Shown: positions 34,748 through 44,524, counted from the first letter of the stretch. The stretch is DNA of 64,000 nucleotides from Marvinbryantia formatexigens DSM 14469 (GCF_025148285.1 NZ_CP102268.1:2211001-2275000), one strand, 5' to 3'. A program made the numbers and translations. The notes: generated by a model from the sequence alone, not told the origin.

Positions 34748-34873
34748 AAAGCTGCGGTGCCGGTGCATCGTAATAAATAGATGCGATGCGGCAGGTTGTA
34801 TCATAATAAAAAGCTGCGGTGCCGGTGAATGCATCATATCAAAAAGTTGCGGCGCGGCAGAAGGCATCATATT
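34746..34873. repeat. Degenerate 33-bp tandem repeat between pstA and pstB
   Basis: Four units beginning AAAAAGCTGCGGTGCCGGTG or a diverged form run from the pstA stop to the pstB ribosome binding site. Units three and four are 33 bp and align best; unit one is 29 bp. One frame stays open through the array and reads as 11-residue repeats (IKSCGAGECII, SKSCGAAEGII), but it has no recognisable start site of its own. Confidence 0.75.
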
Positions 34874-34894
34874 AAAATGTGTGAGGAGTAACAT

Positions 34895-35650
34895 ATGAAC
34901 GCAATTATAGAATCCAGAGATTTGAAATTATGGTACGGAGACCATCAGGTACTGAAATCCATCACGATGGATATACCGGAGCATGAAATCACAGCGCTGA
35001 TTGGACCATCCGGCTGCGGAAAATCGACTTTTTTAAAGACGCTGAACCGCATGAATGATTTGGTCGGAAATGTGCGCATTACCGGCGAAGTGAATTATAA
35101 CGGAAAAAATATCTATGCTCCCGACGTGGACGTGACAAAGCTGCGCAAGGACATCGGCATGGTTTTCCAGAAGCCCAATCCCTTCCCGATGAGCATTTAT
35201 GAAAATGTTGCATACGGACCGAAAACGCATGGAATCCGCTCCAAGGCAAAGCTGGATGAAATTGTGGAGGAATCCCTGAAGGCATCGGCGCTCTGGGAGG
35301 AGGTAAAGGACCGTCTGAAAACCTCAGCCCTGGGACTGTCCGGCGGACAGCAGCAGCGTCTCTGTATTGCCCGCGCAATCAGCGTGCAGCCGAGCGTGAT
35401 TCTGATGGATGAGAGTACCGCGTCCCTCGACCCGATAAGTACCGGAAAAATCGAGGATCTGGTAATGGAGCTGAAATCGCAGTACACAGTCATCATGGTT
35501 ACACATAATATGCAGCAGGCGGTGCGTATTTCCGATTACTGCGCGTTCTTCCTGCTGGGCGAGCTGGTGGAATTCGGCAAAACAAAGGAAATGTTTGCAA
35601 AACCGCAGAACAAAAAGACAGAGGAATACATCACCGGAAGATTCGGCTGA
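34895..35650 (+). CDS. pstB: Phosphate ABC transporter ATPase PstB
   Basis: A 251-residue ABC ATPase. Walker A is [20 protein letters not shown], typical of PstB, the signature is [17 protein letters not shown], and Walker B is [16 protein letters not shown]. The motif [20 protein letters not shown] is a PstB hallmark. GAGGAGTAAC precedes the start. No phoU follows: the next plus-strand element is a terminator and the next gene is convergent. Confidence 0.95.
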   Translation: MNAIIESRDLKLWYGDHQVLKSITMDIPEHEITALIGPSGCGKSTFLKTLNRMNDLVGNVRITGEVNYNGKNIYAPDVDVTKLRKDIGMVFQKPNPFPMSIYENVAYGPKTHGIRSKAKLDEIVEESLKASALWEEVKDRLKTSALGLSGGQQQRLCIARAISVQPSVILMDESTASLDPISTGKIEDLVMELKSQYTVIMVTHNMQQAVRISDYCAFFLLGELVEFGKTKEMFAKPQNKKTEEYITGRFG

Positions 35651-35656
35651 AGAAGG

Positions 35657-35721
35657 GAAGCGCGCAGAGCGCTTCTTTTTGTTGCCATACGTACGACAAA
35701 AACGTCCAGTGGACGTTTTTT
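35657..35721 (+). terminator. pst operon terminator and dispersed repeat
   Basis: GAAGCGC/GCGCTTC with a T-run ends the operon at 35680. The dispersed repeat follows immediately (GTTGCCATACGTACGAC, then AACGTCC/GGACGTT and six T), which could itself work as a terminator in both directions for the convergent kinase gene. Confidence 0.85.
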
Positions 35722-35772
35722 CGTTTTCGCAAAAGCATTTCAACGGTCTGCACGAAGCGGCAGGAAAGCTTC

Positions 35773-36843
35773 CTACCGCTCAGGCTGATGCTTTGGCAGA
35801 CGGACGGTAAAGGTGGTTCTTTTGTTCTCGCTTGTCACATAAATATCCCCGTTGTGCAGCTCAGCAACCTTTTTCACGATAGCCAGTCCGATGCCGTTTC
35901 CCTCCGAGGAATGCGATTCGTCCGCCTGGTAGAATTTGTTGAAAATCCGGTTGAGGCTTTCCTCCGGGATTTCTGTGCCGCGGTTGGAGATTGAAACAAA
36001 AAGGTCATCTGCTTTTTCTGTGATGTGAAAGGAAATCAGATTGCCCGGCTCTGAGAACTTCACGGCATTATCAATGAGATTTACCCATATCTGTTTTAAA
36101 AGCTCTTCATTTGCCTCTATCGTATATTCCTGGAAATCGAGGTCCGGCTCCAGGTCCTTCTGCGTCCATTTCTCCGCCAGCAGAAGAACGGTCGAGCGTA
36201 TCTGCTCCGATAAATTATAAGATGTAACATTTGTCAGAATCGTCTGGTTTTCCACTTTTGTCAGATTTAACATATTGGTCGCCATTTCGGAAAGGCGCAG
36301 CGCTTCCTCCTCGATGACGGCGAGATACTCCTCTTTTTGCGCCTCCGAAAGATTTCCGCGCCGCAGAAGCTTTGCAAAACCGGCGATGGAGACGATGGGC
36401 GTCTTAAATTCATGAGAAAAATTGTTGATAAAATCGCCGCGCAGCATTTCGGTGTGTTCAAGTTCTTCTGCTGCGGAATTAAAGCTCTTTTCAATCTCCC
36501 GGAAAACAGAATGCCTGGATATGGGGCGCGAAAAATGAATCCGGGTGTGGAAATCTCCGCTTGCCAGCCGGTTGAGCTGATTGATGAGCTGATAAAATGG
36601 CCGCAGGGAAATCCTTCCGGTCAGCAGGGTAAACAGGACGCCAATAAGGGTGCTGGCTATCGGGAGCAGCAGGAATATGGTGCCGGCTTCCGGGCGTCCG
36701 CCGACGGTTTTGATGATGCCGAGCCGAATCATGAGGTACACGAGCAGGCCGGCAAGGATTCCGGCAACGGCTATAATGATAAATACAAACAGGGAGACCA
36801 GTACGGTGAGAGCAAAGCGCCGTCTGCGCTCTTCTTTTTTCAT
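35773..36843 (-). CDS. Sensor histidine kinase with short extracellular loop
   Basis: A 356-residue kinase. Two membrane helices near residues 10-45 and 50-75 are joined by a short loop only, indicating sensing within the membrane or through a partner such as an ABC transporter. A HAMP segment (LASGDFHTRIHFSRP) precedes the phospho-acceptor His in FSHEFKTPIVSIAGFAKLL. The ATPase domain has the N-box NLIDNAVKFSEPG and GNGIGLAIVKKVAELHNG. Its start overlaps the response regulator stop by four bases. The divergent ABC gene at 37739 is the likely target or sensing partner, as in antibiotic-peptide resistance modules; a role in phosphate sensing is possible because pst is adjacent, but the genes are convergent. 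Confidence 0.9.
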   Translation of the reverse strand: MKKEERRRRFALTVLVSLFVFIIIAVAGILAGLLVYLMIRLGIIKTVGGRPEAGTIFLLLPIASTLIGVLFTLLTGRISLRPFYQLINQLNRLASGDFHTRIHFSRPISRHSVFREIEKSFNSAAEELEHTEMLRGDFINNFSHEFKTPIVSIAGFAKLLRRGNLSEAQKEEYLAVIEEEALRLSEMATNMLNLTKVENQTILTNVTSYNLSEQIRSTVLLLAEKWTQKDLEPDLDFQEYTIEANEELLKQIWVNLIDNAVKFSEPGNLISFHITEKADDLFVSISNRGTEIPEESLNRIFNKFYQADESHSSEGNGIGLAIVKKVAELHNGDIYVTSENKRTTFTVRLPKHQPER

Positions 36844-37514
36844 ACCTTTTTCACCGCCTTATATCCAAGACCACGCACGGACTTTATTTCAAATTCTTCC
36901 CATCCCTCAAAACGCCGGCGGAGCCTGCCGACATGGACGGTCACGGTCTCCCAGCCCGTTTCGCTGTCCGAACCCCATATTTCGTCCATGAGCTGGATGC
37001 GCGTGAAAATCTGCCCCGGATAGGAGAGCAGCTTGTACAGCAGCAGAAATTCCTTTTGGGGAAGCACCTGCGTTTCGCCTTTTCTGGACACCGTAAAAGA
37101 ATTGTAATCCAGCGTCACGTCTCCGATCACGATTTTGCGCTCGCTGACGATCTGTGCCCGGCGCAGCAGCGCTTTGATGCGCAGCAGCATTTTTTCCTCG
37201 TCAATCGGCTTGGTGATATAATCGTCGGTTCCCACAAGAAAGCCCTGCTTTTCATCTGCAGCATCCTGCTTTGCCGTCACCATAAGGATGGGGAGCGCAT
37301 CGTTCGTCTCCCGGATAGTCTTTGTAAATTCGTAGCCGTCCATCTTAGGCATCATAATATCCAGCACGACAAGGTCAATATGCTCCTTATCCAGCACATC
37401 GAGCGCCGTCTCTCCGTTATCCGCCGTCGTTACCGTATAGCCCGCTTCCTCCAGAATCGCCTGCAGAAGCATCCGGGTATGCTTATCATCATCAACCACA
37501 AGAATATGAAACAT
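36840..37514 (-). CDS. OmpR-family response regulator
   Basis: A 224-residue regulator. The receiver domain has VVDDDKHTR, phosphoacceptor Asp in LVVLDIMMPKMDG (about residue 53) and Lys in YITKPIDE. The winged-helix output domain contains LPQKEFLLLYKLLSYPGQIF and TVTVHVGRLRRRFEGW. It is the first gene of a two-gene operon with the kinase and is divergent from the MacB-like ABC gene. A near-perfect inverted repeat at 37650-37679 in the shared region may be its binding site. Confidence 0.92.
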   Translation of the reverse strand: MFHILVVDDDKHTRMLLQAILEEAGYTVTTADNGETALDVLDKEHIDLVVLDIMMPKMDGYEFTKTIRETNDALPILMVTAKQDAADEKQGFLVGTDDYITKPIDEEKMLLRIKALLRRAQIVSERKIVIGDVTLDYNSFTVSRKGETQVLPQKEFLLLYKLLSYPGQIFTRIQLMDEIWGSDSETGWETVTVHVGRLRRRFEGWEEFEIKSVRGLGYKAVKKV

Positions 37515-37649
37515 AAAAATCCTCCTGAATACTTTCCGGTTTTTTAATATTTATTTTAGACCTTTTCCGGCAGAATCGCAACCGGAGTTTCGTTTCAGTT
37601 TAGAAAAGTGGATTAAAACAGATATTGTTCGAACGGTTCACAGCAACCT

Positions 37650-37679
37650 CCGCAAATCCATTTAAAATCTGATTCGCGG
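37650..37679. promoter_or_regulatory. Inverted repeat in the divergent control region
   Basis: CCGCAAATC (37650-37658) and GATTCGCGG (37671-37679) are inverted arms with one mismatch, 12 bases apart. They lie between the response regulator and ABC transporter genes. Confidence 0.5.
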
Positions 37680-37738
37680 ATGGGATTTGACCACACATTT
37701 TAATAAGTAAATTATCCATAGGGAAAGGAGAAGCATAT

Positions 37739-40700
37739 ATGCTGGAGCTTAAAAACATAAAGAAAGATTATCCGGCGGGCAACGAAACGGTCCATGCGCT
37801 GAAGGGAATCAGCCTGCAGTTCCGGGAAAACGAATTTGTCTCAATTCTGGGTCCCTCTGGATGCGGCAAAACCACGATGCTGAATATCATCGGCGGACTG
37901 GATAAGTACACAGACGGCGACCTCATCATTAACGGCAGGTCTACAAAGAGCTATAAGGACCGCGACTGGGATACCTACCGGAACCATTCCATCGGCTTTG
38001 TATTCCAGAGCTACAATCTGATTCCGCACCAGACGGTGCTGCAGAACGTGGAGCTGGCGCTGACGCTTTCCGGCGTGTCGAAATCCGAGCGCAGGGAGCG
38101 TGCGAAAAAGGCGCTGGAGGAGGTCGGACTGGGAAACCAGCTCCGCAAAAAGCCCTCCGAGATGTCCGGCGGTCAGATGCAGCGTGTGGCAATCGCCCGT
38201 GCGCTGGTAAATAACCCCGACATTATTCTGGCGGATGAGCCGACCGGTGCGCTGGACACAGAGACGAGCGTGCAGGTCATGGAGATTCTGAAAAAGGTAG
38301 CGTCCGACCGCCTTGTCATCATGGTTACGCACAATCCGGAGCTTGCGATGCGCTATTCCACCAGAATTATCCGTATGCTGGACGGAAACATTACCGATGA
38401 TTCCGCGCCGCTGACAAAGGAAGAGGTTGCCGCGGAGACGAAAAAGCAGGCGGAAAAAGCAGATGGCGGAAAAACGAAGAAAAAGCACAGAAAGCCGTCC
38501 ATGTCGATGGGAACCGCGTTTAGTCTTTCGCTGAAAAACCTTTTCACGAAAAAGGGACGCACCATGCTGACGTCTTTTGCGGGCAGCATCGGTATCATCG
38601 GAATCGCTCTGATTTACGCTGTATCCCAGGGCATGACGACGTACATTGACACCCTGCAGGAGGATACACTTTCCTCTTACCCGCTGACGATCGAGGCGCA
38701 GCATCTGGATACCGGCAGCCTGCTGGAAACCTTTATAGGAAGCGCAACTTCCGGAGGCGAGCACGAAAATGACGCTGTTTATGAAAAGGGTATGCTCTAC
38801 AAAATGATAAATTCCCTGAACACGATGGAGACAGATGAAAACGATCTGAAGGCATTCAAGGAGTACATCGAGACGGAACGCGCGAAGGGGGACGACGGCA
38901 GCGGGGATGGCGAAACCAGCCTGGCGGAGGCTTTAAGCGGCGTACAGTACACATATGATATGGATATGCAGATTTACACCGAGAGCGTGGACGGCACGAT
39001 TATCCAGTCGGATACGCAGGAGCTTCTGCAGGAGCTGATGCTGGAATACTTCGGGCTGGATATGTCGTCCATGACGAGCCTTGGCGATTCCTACGGAATG
39101 TCTGATATGATGGAATCCATGTCCGGCATGTCCGGTATGTCCGGTACCTCCGCTGTTTTGTGGCAGGAAATGCTGCCGGGCAACGACGGCGAGCTGATAA
39201 GCCCGCTGCTGGAAAAGCAGTACGACGTGATTTACGGCTCCTGGCCGTCGGCGTACAACGAGGTCGTCCTGGTGGTGGATGAAAATAATGAGATTGACGA
39301 TATGACGCTCTATGCACTGGGGCTGAAGTCAAAGGATGATATCGACGAGCTGGCGCAGGCGGCAATCGACCAGACGGAGATAGCGGAACCGGAGGAAAAA
39401 TGGACCTACGAGGATATCTGCAATATGGAATTCCGCACCATTTTTGCATCCGACTGCTATACCTACGACGAGCAGACCGGGCTTTACACCGACCTGCGGG
39501 ACAGCCAGGCGGGGATGAAATACCTCTATGACAACGGCGTGCCGCTGAAGGTATCCGGTATCATCCGCCCGAATGAGGATTCTGTTTCCAGTATGCTGAG
39601 CGGAACCATTGGGTATACCAGCGCACTGACAGAATATGTGATTGAAAATGCCAAAGGTTCCGAGGCGGTCAATGCGCAGCTTGCAGACCCGTCCACTGAT
39701 ATTTTCACCGGGCTTCCGTTCAGCGAGAACACCGGAAACCTTACGGATGAGGAGAAGGCGCAGGAATTTGAGGATTATATCGCCCAGCTTGACGAAGAAG
39801 GAAAAGCCGGAGCGTATGTGGAAATGATGAGCATTCCATCTGAGGAAGAGCTGGAAGGCATGGTGACGGATGCTGTCGGCTCCAAAACGCGGGCAGATAT
39901 AGAAAGTGATATGACGCAGGCGCTTGTTCAGCAGATGGGCATGGCGGAGAACGAGGTGGCGGATTATCTTGCGGATATGTCCGACGAGGATCTTAACGAC
40001 CTCTACACGCAGATGGTGGAGGAACAGGTAAAGGCACAGTACGCGCAGCAGGTGTCCGAAGAGCTTGGCAGCATGGACACGGCGCAGCTTGCGGCGGCGC
40101 TGGATGCAGCTATGCCGGAGTATTCCACGCAGCAGCTTGCCGTATATCACGACGAGATACTGGAGTTTTCCGATTCTTCGTATGAAAACAACCTGCGTGA
40201 GCTGGGTGTGGTCGATATTGACAGCCCGTCGTCCATCAACCTCTATGCGTCGACCTTTGAAAACAAAGATGTGATTGAGGATGCGATTGACGCCTACAAC
40301 GAAGGCGCCGACGAGCTGGAGCAGATTACGTACACGGATTACGTCGGTCTGATGATGTCCTCCGTGACGGCGATTATCAATGCGATTACTTATGTACTGA
40401 TTGCATTTGTGGCAATATCACTGATTGTTTCTTCGATTATGATTGGTGTAATCACGCTGATTTCGGTACAGGAAAGAACGAAGGAAATCGGTATCCTGCG
40501 CGCGATTGGCGCTTCGAAGAAGAATGTGTCTCATATGTTTAATGCGGAGACCGTGATTATCGGCTTTGCATCCGGCACACTGGGCGTGATTATTACCGAT
40601 TTGCTGTGTATCCCGGTAAATGCGCTGCTGCATCATCTGACGGGCATTAATAACCTGAATGCGTATCTGCCGTGGCAGGTGGCTCTGATACTGATTGGCA

Positions 40701-40789
40701 TCAGCGTTCTGCTGACACTGATTTCCGGTATCATCCCGTCCAGAAGCGCGGCAAAGAAAGACCCGGTAGTAGCACTGCGCAGCGAGTAA
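37739..40789 (+). CDS. Fused ABC ATPase-FtsX/MacB-type permease
   Basis: A 1016-residue fusion. Residues 1-225 are a MacB-like ATPase with Walker A LGPSGCGKTTMLNIIGGL, signature EMSGGQMQRVAIARALV and Walker B IILADEPTGALDTE. After a Lys-rich linker, one helix (about 280-300) leads into an extracellular region of some 550 residues, rich in Asp, Glu and Met (the DMMESMSGMSGMSGTS segment lies in it). Three C-terminal helices with the FtsX pattern ISVQERTKEIGILRAIGASKKN end the protein. Such proteins do mechanotransmission or peptide/lipoprotein export rather than classical import. The divergent two-component pair suggests inducible expression, for example by antimicrobial peptides (inference). 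Confidence 0.9.
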   Translation: MLELKNIKKDYPAGNETVHALKGISLQFRENEFVSILGPSGCGKTTMLNIIGGLDKYTDGDLIINGRSTKSYKDRDWDTYRNHSIGFVFQSYNLIPHQTVLQNVELALTLSGVSKSERRERAKKALEEVGLGNQLRKKPSEMSGGQMQRVAIARALVNNPDIILADEPTGALDTETSVQVMEILKKVASDRLVIMVTHNPELAMRYSTRIIRMLDGNITDDSAPLTKEEVAAETKKQAEKADGGKTKKKHRKPSMSMGTAFSLSLKNLFTKKGRTMLTSFAGSIGIIGIALIYAVSQGMTTYIDTLQEDTLSSYPLTIEAQHLDTGSLLETFIGSATSGGEHENDAVYEKGMLYKMINSLNTMETDENDLKAFKEYIETERAKGDDGSGDGETSLAEALSGVQYTYDMDMQIYTESVDGTIIQSDTQELLQELMLEYFGLDMSSMTSLGDSYGMSDMMESMSGMSGMSGTSAVLWQEMLPGNDGELISPLLEKQYDVIYGSWPSAYNEVVLVVDENNEIDDMTLYALGLKSKDDIDELAQAAIDQTEIAEPEEKWTYEDICNMEFRTIFASDCYTYDEQTGLYTDLRDSQAGMKYLYDNGVPLKVSGIIRPNEDSVSSMLSGTIGYTSALTEYVIENAKGSEAVNAQLADPSTDIFTGLPFSENTGNLTDEEKAQEFEDYIAQLDEEGKAGAYVEMMSIPSEEELEGMVTDAVGSKTRADIESDMTQALVQQMGMAENEVADYLADMSDEDLNDLYTQMVEEQVKAQYAQQVSEELGSMDTAQLAAALDAAMPEYSTQQLAVYHDEILEFSDSSYENNLRELGVVDIDSPSSINLYASTFENKDVIEDAIDAYNEGADELEQITYTDYVGLMMSSVTAIINAITYVLIAFVAISLIVSSIMIGVITLISVQERTKEIGILRAIGASKKNVSHMFNAETVIIGFASGTLGVIITDLLCIPVNALLHHLTGINNLNAYLPWQVALILIGISVLLTLISGIIPSRSAAKKDPVVALRSE

Positions 40790-40913
40790 AACGGATTTTG
40801 AACAGATTTTTGCAGATAACAGGTCAGCCTGGCTGGACTGTTACGGTTCCAAGGCAGGCTTTCGTGCAGAAAGCCTGTCTGGAATGTTATAAAACAAAAA
40901 GGGAGGTCAGAGT

Positions 40914-42674
40914 ATGCTGAAACTTTTTAAAAAGATGCACAGCAGGGAGTGGAAAATGGCAGGAATCTGCGCTCTGCTGATTATTGGACAGATTTATTTT
41001 GAGCTGCGGCTGCCGGATTATATGAGTAATCTGACGGTGCTCATTGAAACGCCGGGGAGCAGCATGAGTGAGGTTTACCGCACGGGCGCGGAAATGCTTG
41101 CCTGCACGCTTGCGAGCGCGGCGCTGAGTATCCTGTGCGGATACCTAGTTTCCAGGATCGCCGGTGGCTTCAGCTATACCATCCGCGAGCTGGTATTTAA
41201 TAAAGTGGCGGATTTCGGGCAGAAGGAGATGCACGCGTTTTCCGTGCCCAGTCTGATTAACCGTACCACAAACGATATTACCCAGATACAGATGTTTGTG
41301 GCAATGGGACTGCAGATTATGGTAAAATCGCCGGTCATGGCGGTCTGGGCGGTTCTGAAGATTATAAACAAGAGCTGGACGCTTTCTGTGATTACAGCCG
41401 GTTTTGTAGTGGCACTGCTGTGTATCATGGTACTTATTATTGTGATAATCCTGCCTCGTGTGAGACGTGTGCAGAAAATGCTGGATGATATTAACCTGAT
41501 ATCACGGGAAAACTTGAACGGCATCAATGTGGTACACGCCTACAATGCTGAGGAATATCAGGCAGAAAAGTTTGAAAAGGCAAACGACAGGCTCACAAGG
41601 ACACAGCTTTTCAACCAGCGCGCACTGGCGTTTCTGATGCCGGTGGTGTCCTTCGCCATGAATGCGCTGGCGCTGATCATCTACTGGGTGGGGGCGGCGA
41701 TTATCAACGACGTCCCGCTGACGGATATGACGGGAAGAATCGCGCAGTTCGGCGATATCGTAGTATTCGGGACATACGCGACTTATGTGATTATGTCCAT
41801 CATGATGATGGTCATGATCATTATGCTGCTGCCGTCCGCACAGGTTTCCGCAGGACGAATCAACGAGGTTCTTGATACGGAAATAAAGCTCTGCGAAGGC
41901 GACAGGACAGAGGCGGCGGAAACAGGAACAGTGGAATTTAAGAATGTATCGTTCCGGTACCCGTCTTCCGGCAAAAATGTGCTGGAGAATATCAGCTTTA
42001 AAGCAAATAAGGGCGAGACCATTGCCTTTATCGGAGCGACTGGAAGCGGCAAGACCACGCTGGTCAGCCTGGCGGCGCGCTTCTACGACGCCACGGAGGG
42101 CGAGGTGCTGATAGACGGCGAGGATGTGCGGTCTTATTCCTTCGACGCGCTGTATAACCGCATCGGTTATGTGACGCAGAAGGCGGTACTTTTTGCAGGA
42201 GATATCAAAAACAATGTGTTGTTTGGAGAGAGCAGCGCACCGCAGACGGATGAGAACGTGCAGGAGGCGCTGGATATCGCGCAGGCGACGGAGTTTGTCA
42301 GCAAGCTTTCCAAAGGCACGGAAAGCCCCATCGTCCAGGGCGGAACCAATGTATCCGGCGGACAGAAGCAGAGACTTTCCATCGCCAGGGCGCTGGCGCG
42401 GAAGCCGGAAATCCTTATATTCGATGATTCCTTCTCCGCGCTGGATTACCGGACGGATGCAAAGCTGCGCCGGGCGCTGAATGAAAAGCTGAAGGGAACC
42501 ACCTGCCTGATTGTGGCGCAGCGTATTGGAACCATCCGCAATGCGGATAAGATTGTCGTGCTGGAGGATGGTAAGGCGGCAGGCATCGGAACCCATGAGG
42601 AACTGATGAAGACCTGCAAGGTATACCAGGAAATTGCGATGTCCCAGCTCTCGAAGGAAGAGCTTGAGGCGTAG
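40914..42674 (+). CDS. ABC exporter half-transporter (subunit 1 of a heterodimer)
   Basis: A 586-residue type IV ABC exporter. The N-terminal six-helix domain is followed by an ATPase domain with Walker A FIGATGSGKTTLVSLAARFY, signature NVSGGQKQRLSIARALA and Walker B ILIFDDSFSALDYRTD. The residue after Walker B is Asp-Ser instead of Glu (IFDDS), the usual sign of the degenerate site in heterodimeric exporters. The start follows GGGAGGTCAGAGT. The partner gene starts 12 bp downstream. Substrates of such pairs are often drugs or peptides. Confidence 0.92.
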   Translation: MLKLFKKMHSREWKMAGICALLIIGQIYFELRLPDYMSNLTVLIETPGSSMSEVYRTGAEMLACTLASAALSILCGYLVSRIAGGFSYTIRELVFNKVADFGQKEMHAFSVPSLINRTTNDITQIQMFVAMGLQIMVKSPVMAVWAVLKIINKSWTLSVITAGFVVALLCIMVLIIVIILPRVRRVQKMLDDINLISRENLNGINVVHAYNAEEYQAEKFEKANDRLTRTQLFNQRALAFLMPVVSFAMNALALIIYWVGAAIINDVPLTDMTGRIAQFGDIVVFGTYATYVIMSIMMMVMIIMLLPSAQVSAGRINEVLDTEIKLCEGDRTEAAETGTVEFKNVSFRYPSSGKNVLENISFKANKGETIAFIGATGSGKTTLVSLAARFYDATEGEVLIDGEDVRSYSFDALYNRIGYVTQKAVLFAGDIKNNVLFGESSAPQTDENVQEALDIAQATEFVSKLSKGTESPIVQGGTNVSGGQKQRLSIARALARKPEILIFDDSFSALDYRTDAKLRRALNEKLKGTTCLIVAQRIGTIRNADKIVVLEDGKAAGIGTHEELMKTCKVYQEIAMSQLSKEELEA

Positions 42675-42686
42675 GGAGGTGTCTGA

Positions 42687-44477
42687 ATGAACAGAAATCA
42701 AATGACGGTACCGTCGAAAAGCAAAAGGGGAATTGTGGGCGTCCTGAAGGAGCTGTTTTCGTATGCCGGAAACATAAAGGCGCCGATGGCAGTCGCTATG
42801 CTGCTGGCGATTGCCGGAGCGGTTCTGACGATTATCGGACCGAACCAGATGAGCAGAATCACGGATCTGATATCCGAAGGTCTGATGGGAGAAATCGACC
42901 TGGAGGCAATCGGAAAAATTGCCGCCCTGCTCCTTGGCATATATATTGTGAGCGCTGTGTGCACCTACGTGGAGCACTACATTATGGCAACTATCACACT
43001 TAATCTGGCGAAGAAAATGCGCCGCGATTTATCCTATAAGATTAATCACGTGCCGATGAAATGCTTCGGAAAGCTGCCCTTCGGTGATATTTTAAGCCGT
43101 GTCACAAATGATGTGAGCACTCTGCAGCAGGCGCTTTCCAACAGTCTTCCCACGATGGTCAGCGCTACGGCACAGTTTGTGGGCTGTCTGGTGATGATGT
43201 TTGCAACAGAATGGCGGATGGCGCTGGCGGCAGTTTGTGTGACATTGCTCGGCTTCGTGCTGATGGCGTTGATCATGAGCAGGTCACAGAAATACTTTGT
43301 TGCAAGACAGGAAAGCCTTGGCGCTTTAAACGGATACGTGGAGGAGATTTATTCCGGTCATGATGTTGTACGTATCTCGCGGGCAAACCGCAAGGTAAAG
43401 GCGCGCTTTGATGAAATGAACAAGGCGGTGTATAATGCAAACTGCATGAGCCAGTTTCTTTCCGGTATCATGCAGCCGCTGATGAATGTCATCGGCAACC
43501 TCAGCTATGTGGTGGTCTGCGTGCTCGGCGCAGTATTTGTGATGGACGACCAGATTACGTTTGGTGTAATCACAGCGTTTATTATGTATGTGCGGCTGTT
43601 TACATCGCCGCTTGGACAGCTTGCCCAGGGCATGACGCAGATGCAGACGGCAGCGGCGGCGGGAGACCGTGTCTTTGACTTCCTGCAGGAGGAGGAGCTT
43701 CCGGAGGACCGCGGCATAGAAATCGCGCCGGAGCAGGTGCACGGCAGTGTGAAATTTGAGCATGTGCGCTTCAGCTACCCGAATAACCCGGATAAGATTA
43801 TCATCAAAGATTTTTCCGCAAAGGTGAAGCCGGGGCAGAAGGTGGCGATTGTCGGACCGACCGGCGCCGGAAAGACCACGATGGTCAACCTGCTGATGCG
43901 GTTTTACGAGATTAACGGCGGGGATATTTCCATCGACGGCATTTCCACCTTTGACATGAAGCGGGAATCGCTGCACAATCTGTTTGGAATGGTTCTGCAG
44001 GACACCTGGATTTTTAAAGGAACCGTGCGCGAAAACCTTGTGTATAACAAGGAGGGCGTGAGCGACGAGAAGCTTGCAGAGGCGTGCAAAGCCTGCGGTA
44101 TTTATCATTTTATTGAGACGCTGCCGGAGGGCTTTGATACGATTCTGGATGAAAACGTCACGATTTCCTCCGGTCAGAAGCAGCTTCTGACCATCGCCAG
44201 GGCGATGATTCAGGACAGTCCGATGCTGATTCTGGATGAGGCGACCTCGTCAGTTGATACCAGAACAGAGCTGATCACGCAGCGGGCAATGGATAAGCTG
44301 ACCGAGAACCGCACGAGCTTTGTGATTGCGCACAGACTTTCTACGATTAAGAACGCCGACCTGATTCTGGTCATGAAGGACGGCGACATTATCGAGCAGG
44401 GAGACCATGAGACGCTGCTGAAGAAGGGCGGATTCTATGCGGAGCTGTACAACAGTCAATTTGAAAAGGCGTCATAG
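42687..44477 (+). CDS. ABC exporter half-transporter (subunit 2 of a heterodimer)
   Basis: A 596-residue partner with six predicted helices and an ATPase domain: Walker A IVGPTGAGKTTMVNLLMRFY, signature TISSGQKQLLTIARAMI and Walker B MLILDEATSSVDTRTE, with the catalytic Glu present. Having the Glu here while the first subunit has Asp-Ser fits the asymmetric two-site mechanism of BmrCD/LmrCD-type exporters. It is preceded by AGGGAGGTGTCTG. Confidence 0.92.
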   Translation: MNRNQMTVPSKSKRGIVGVLKELFSYAGNIKAPMAVAMLLAIAGAVLTIIGPNQMSRITDLISEGLMGEIDLEAIGKIAALLLGIYIVSAVCTYVEHYIMATITLNLAKKMRRDLSYKINHVPMKCFGKLPFGDILSRVTNDVSTLQQALSNSLPTMVSATAQFVGCLVMMFATEWRMALAAVCVTLLGFVLMALIMSRSQKYFVARQESLGALNGYVEEIYSGHDVVRISRANRKVKARFDEMNKAVYNANCMSQFLSGIMQPLMNVIGNLSYVVVCVLGAVFVMDDQITFGVITAFIMYVRLFTSPLGQLAQGMTQMQTAAAAGDRVFDFLQEEELPEDRGIEIAPEQVHGSVKFEHVRFSYPNNPDKIIIKDFSAKVKPGQKVAIVGPTGAGKTTMVNLLMRFYEINGGDISIDGISTFDMKRESLHNLFGMVLQDTWIFKGTVRENLVYNKEGVSDEKLAEACKACGIYHFIETLPEGFDTILDENVTISSGQKQLLTIARAMIQDSPMLILDEATSSVDTRTELITQRAMDKLTENRTSFVIAHRLSTIKNADLILVMKDGDIIEQGDHETLLKKGGFYAELYNSQFEKAS

Positions 44478-44524
44478 TTGGGGCTTTTACCCCAACGTCT
44501 TTATACAGGAGAGGATGTGTTTTT

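Noticed and set aside
33803-34894. Possible CRISPR array in the pst spacers
   Set aside because: The repeats are directly adjacent without unique spacers, are degenerate, and no cas genes are in the window.
34689-34898. ORF of 69 codons through the pstA-pstB repeat array
   Set aside because: It starts inside pstA in another frame, has no ribosome binding site and its openness follows from the 33-bp unit length.
36840-37514. Calling this regulator PhoP because pst is adjacent
   Set aside because: The genes are convergent with pst and divergent from an ABC exporter, and the kinase lacks a PhoR-like PAS domain.
37841-38764. 307-codon minus-strand ORF inside the MacB-like gene
   Set aside because: Shadow of the conserved ATPase domain; no start signals and biased His/Arg/Leu composition.
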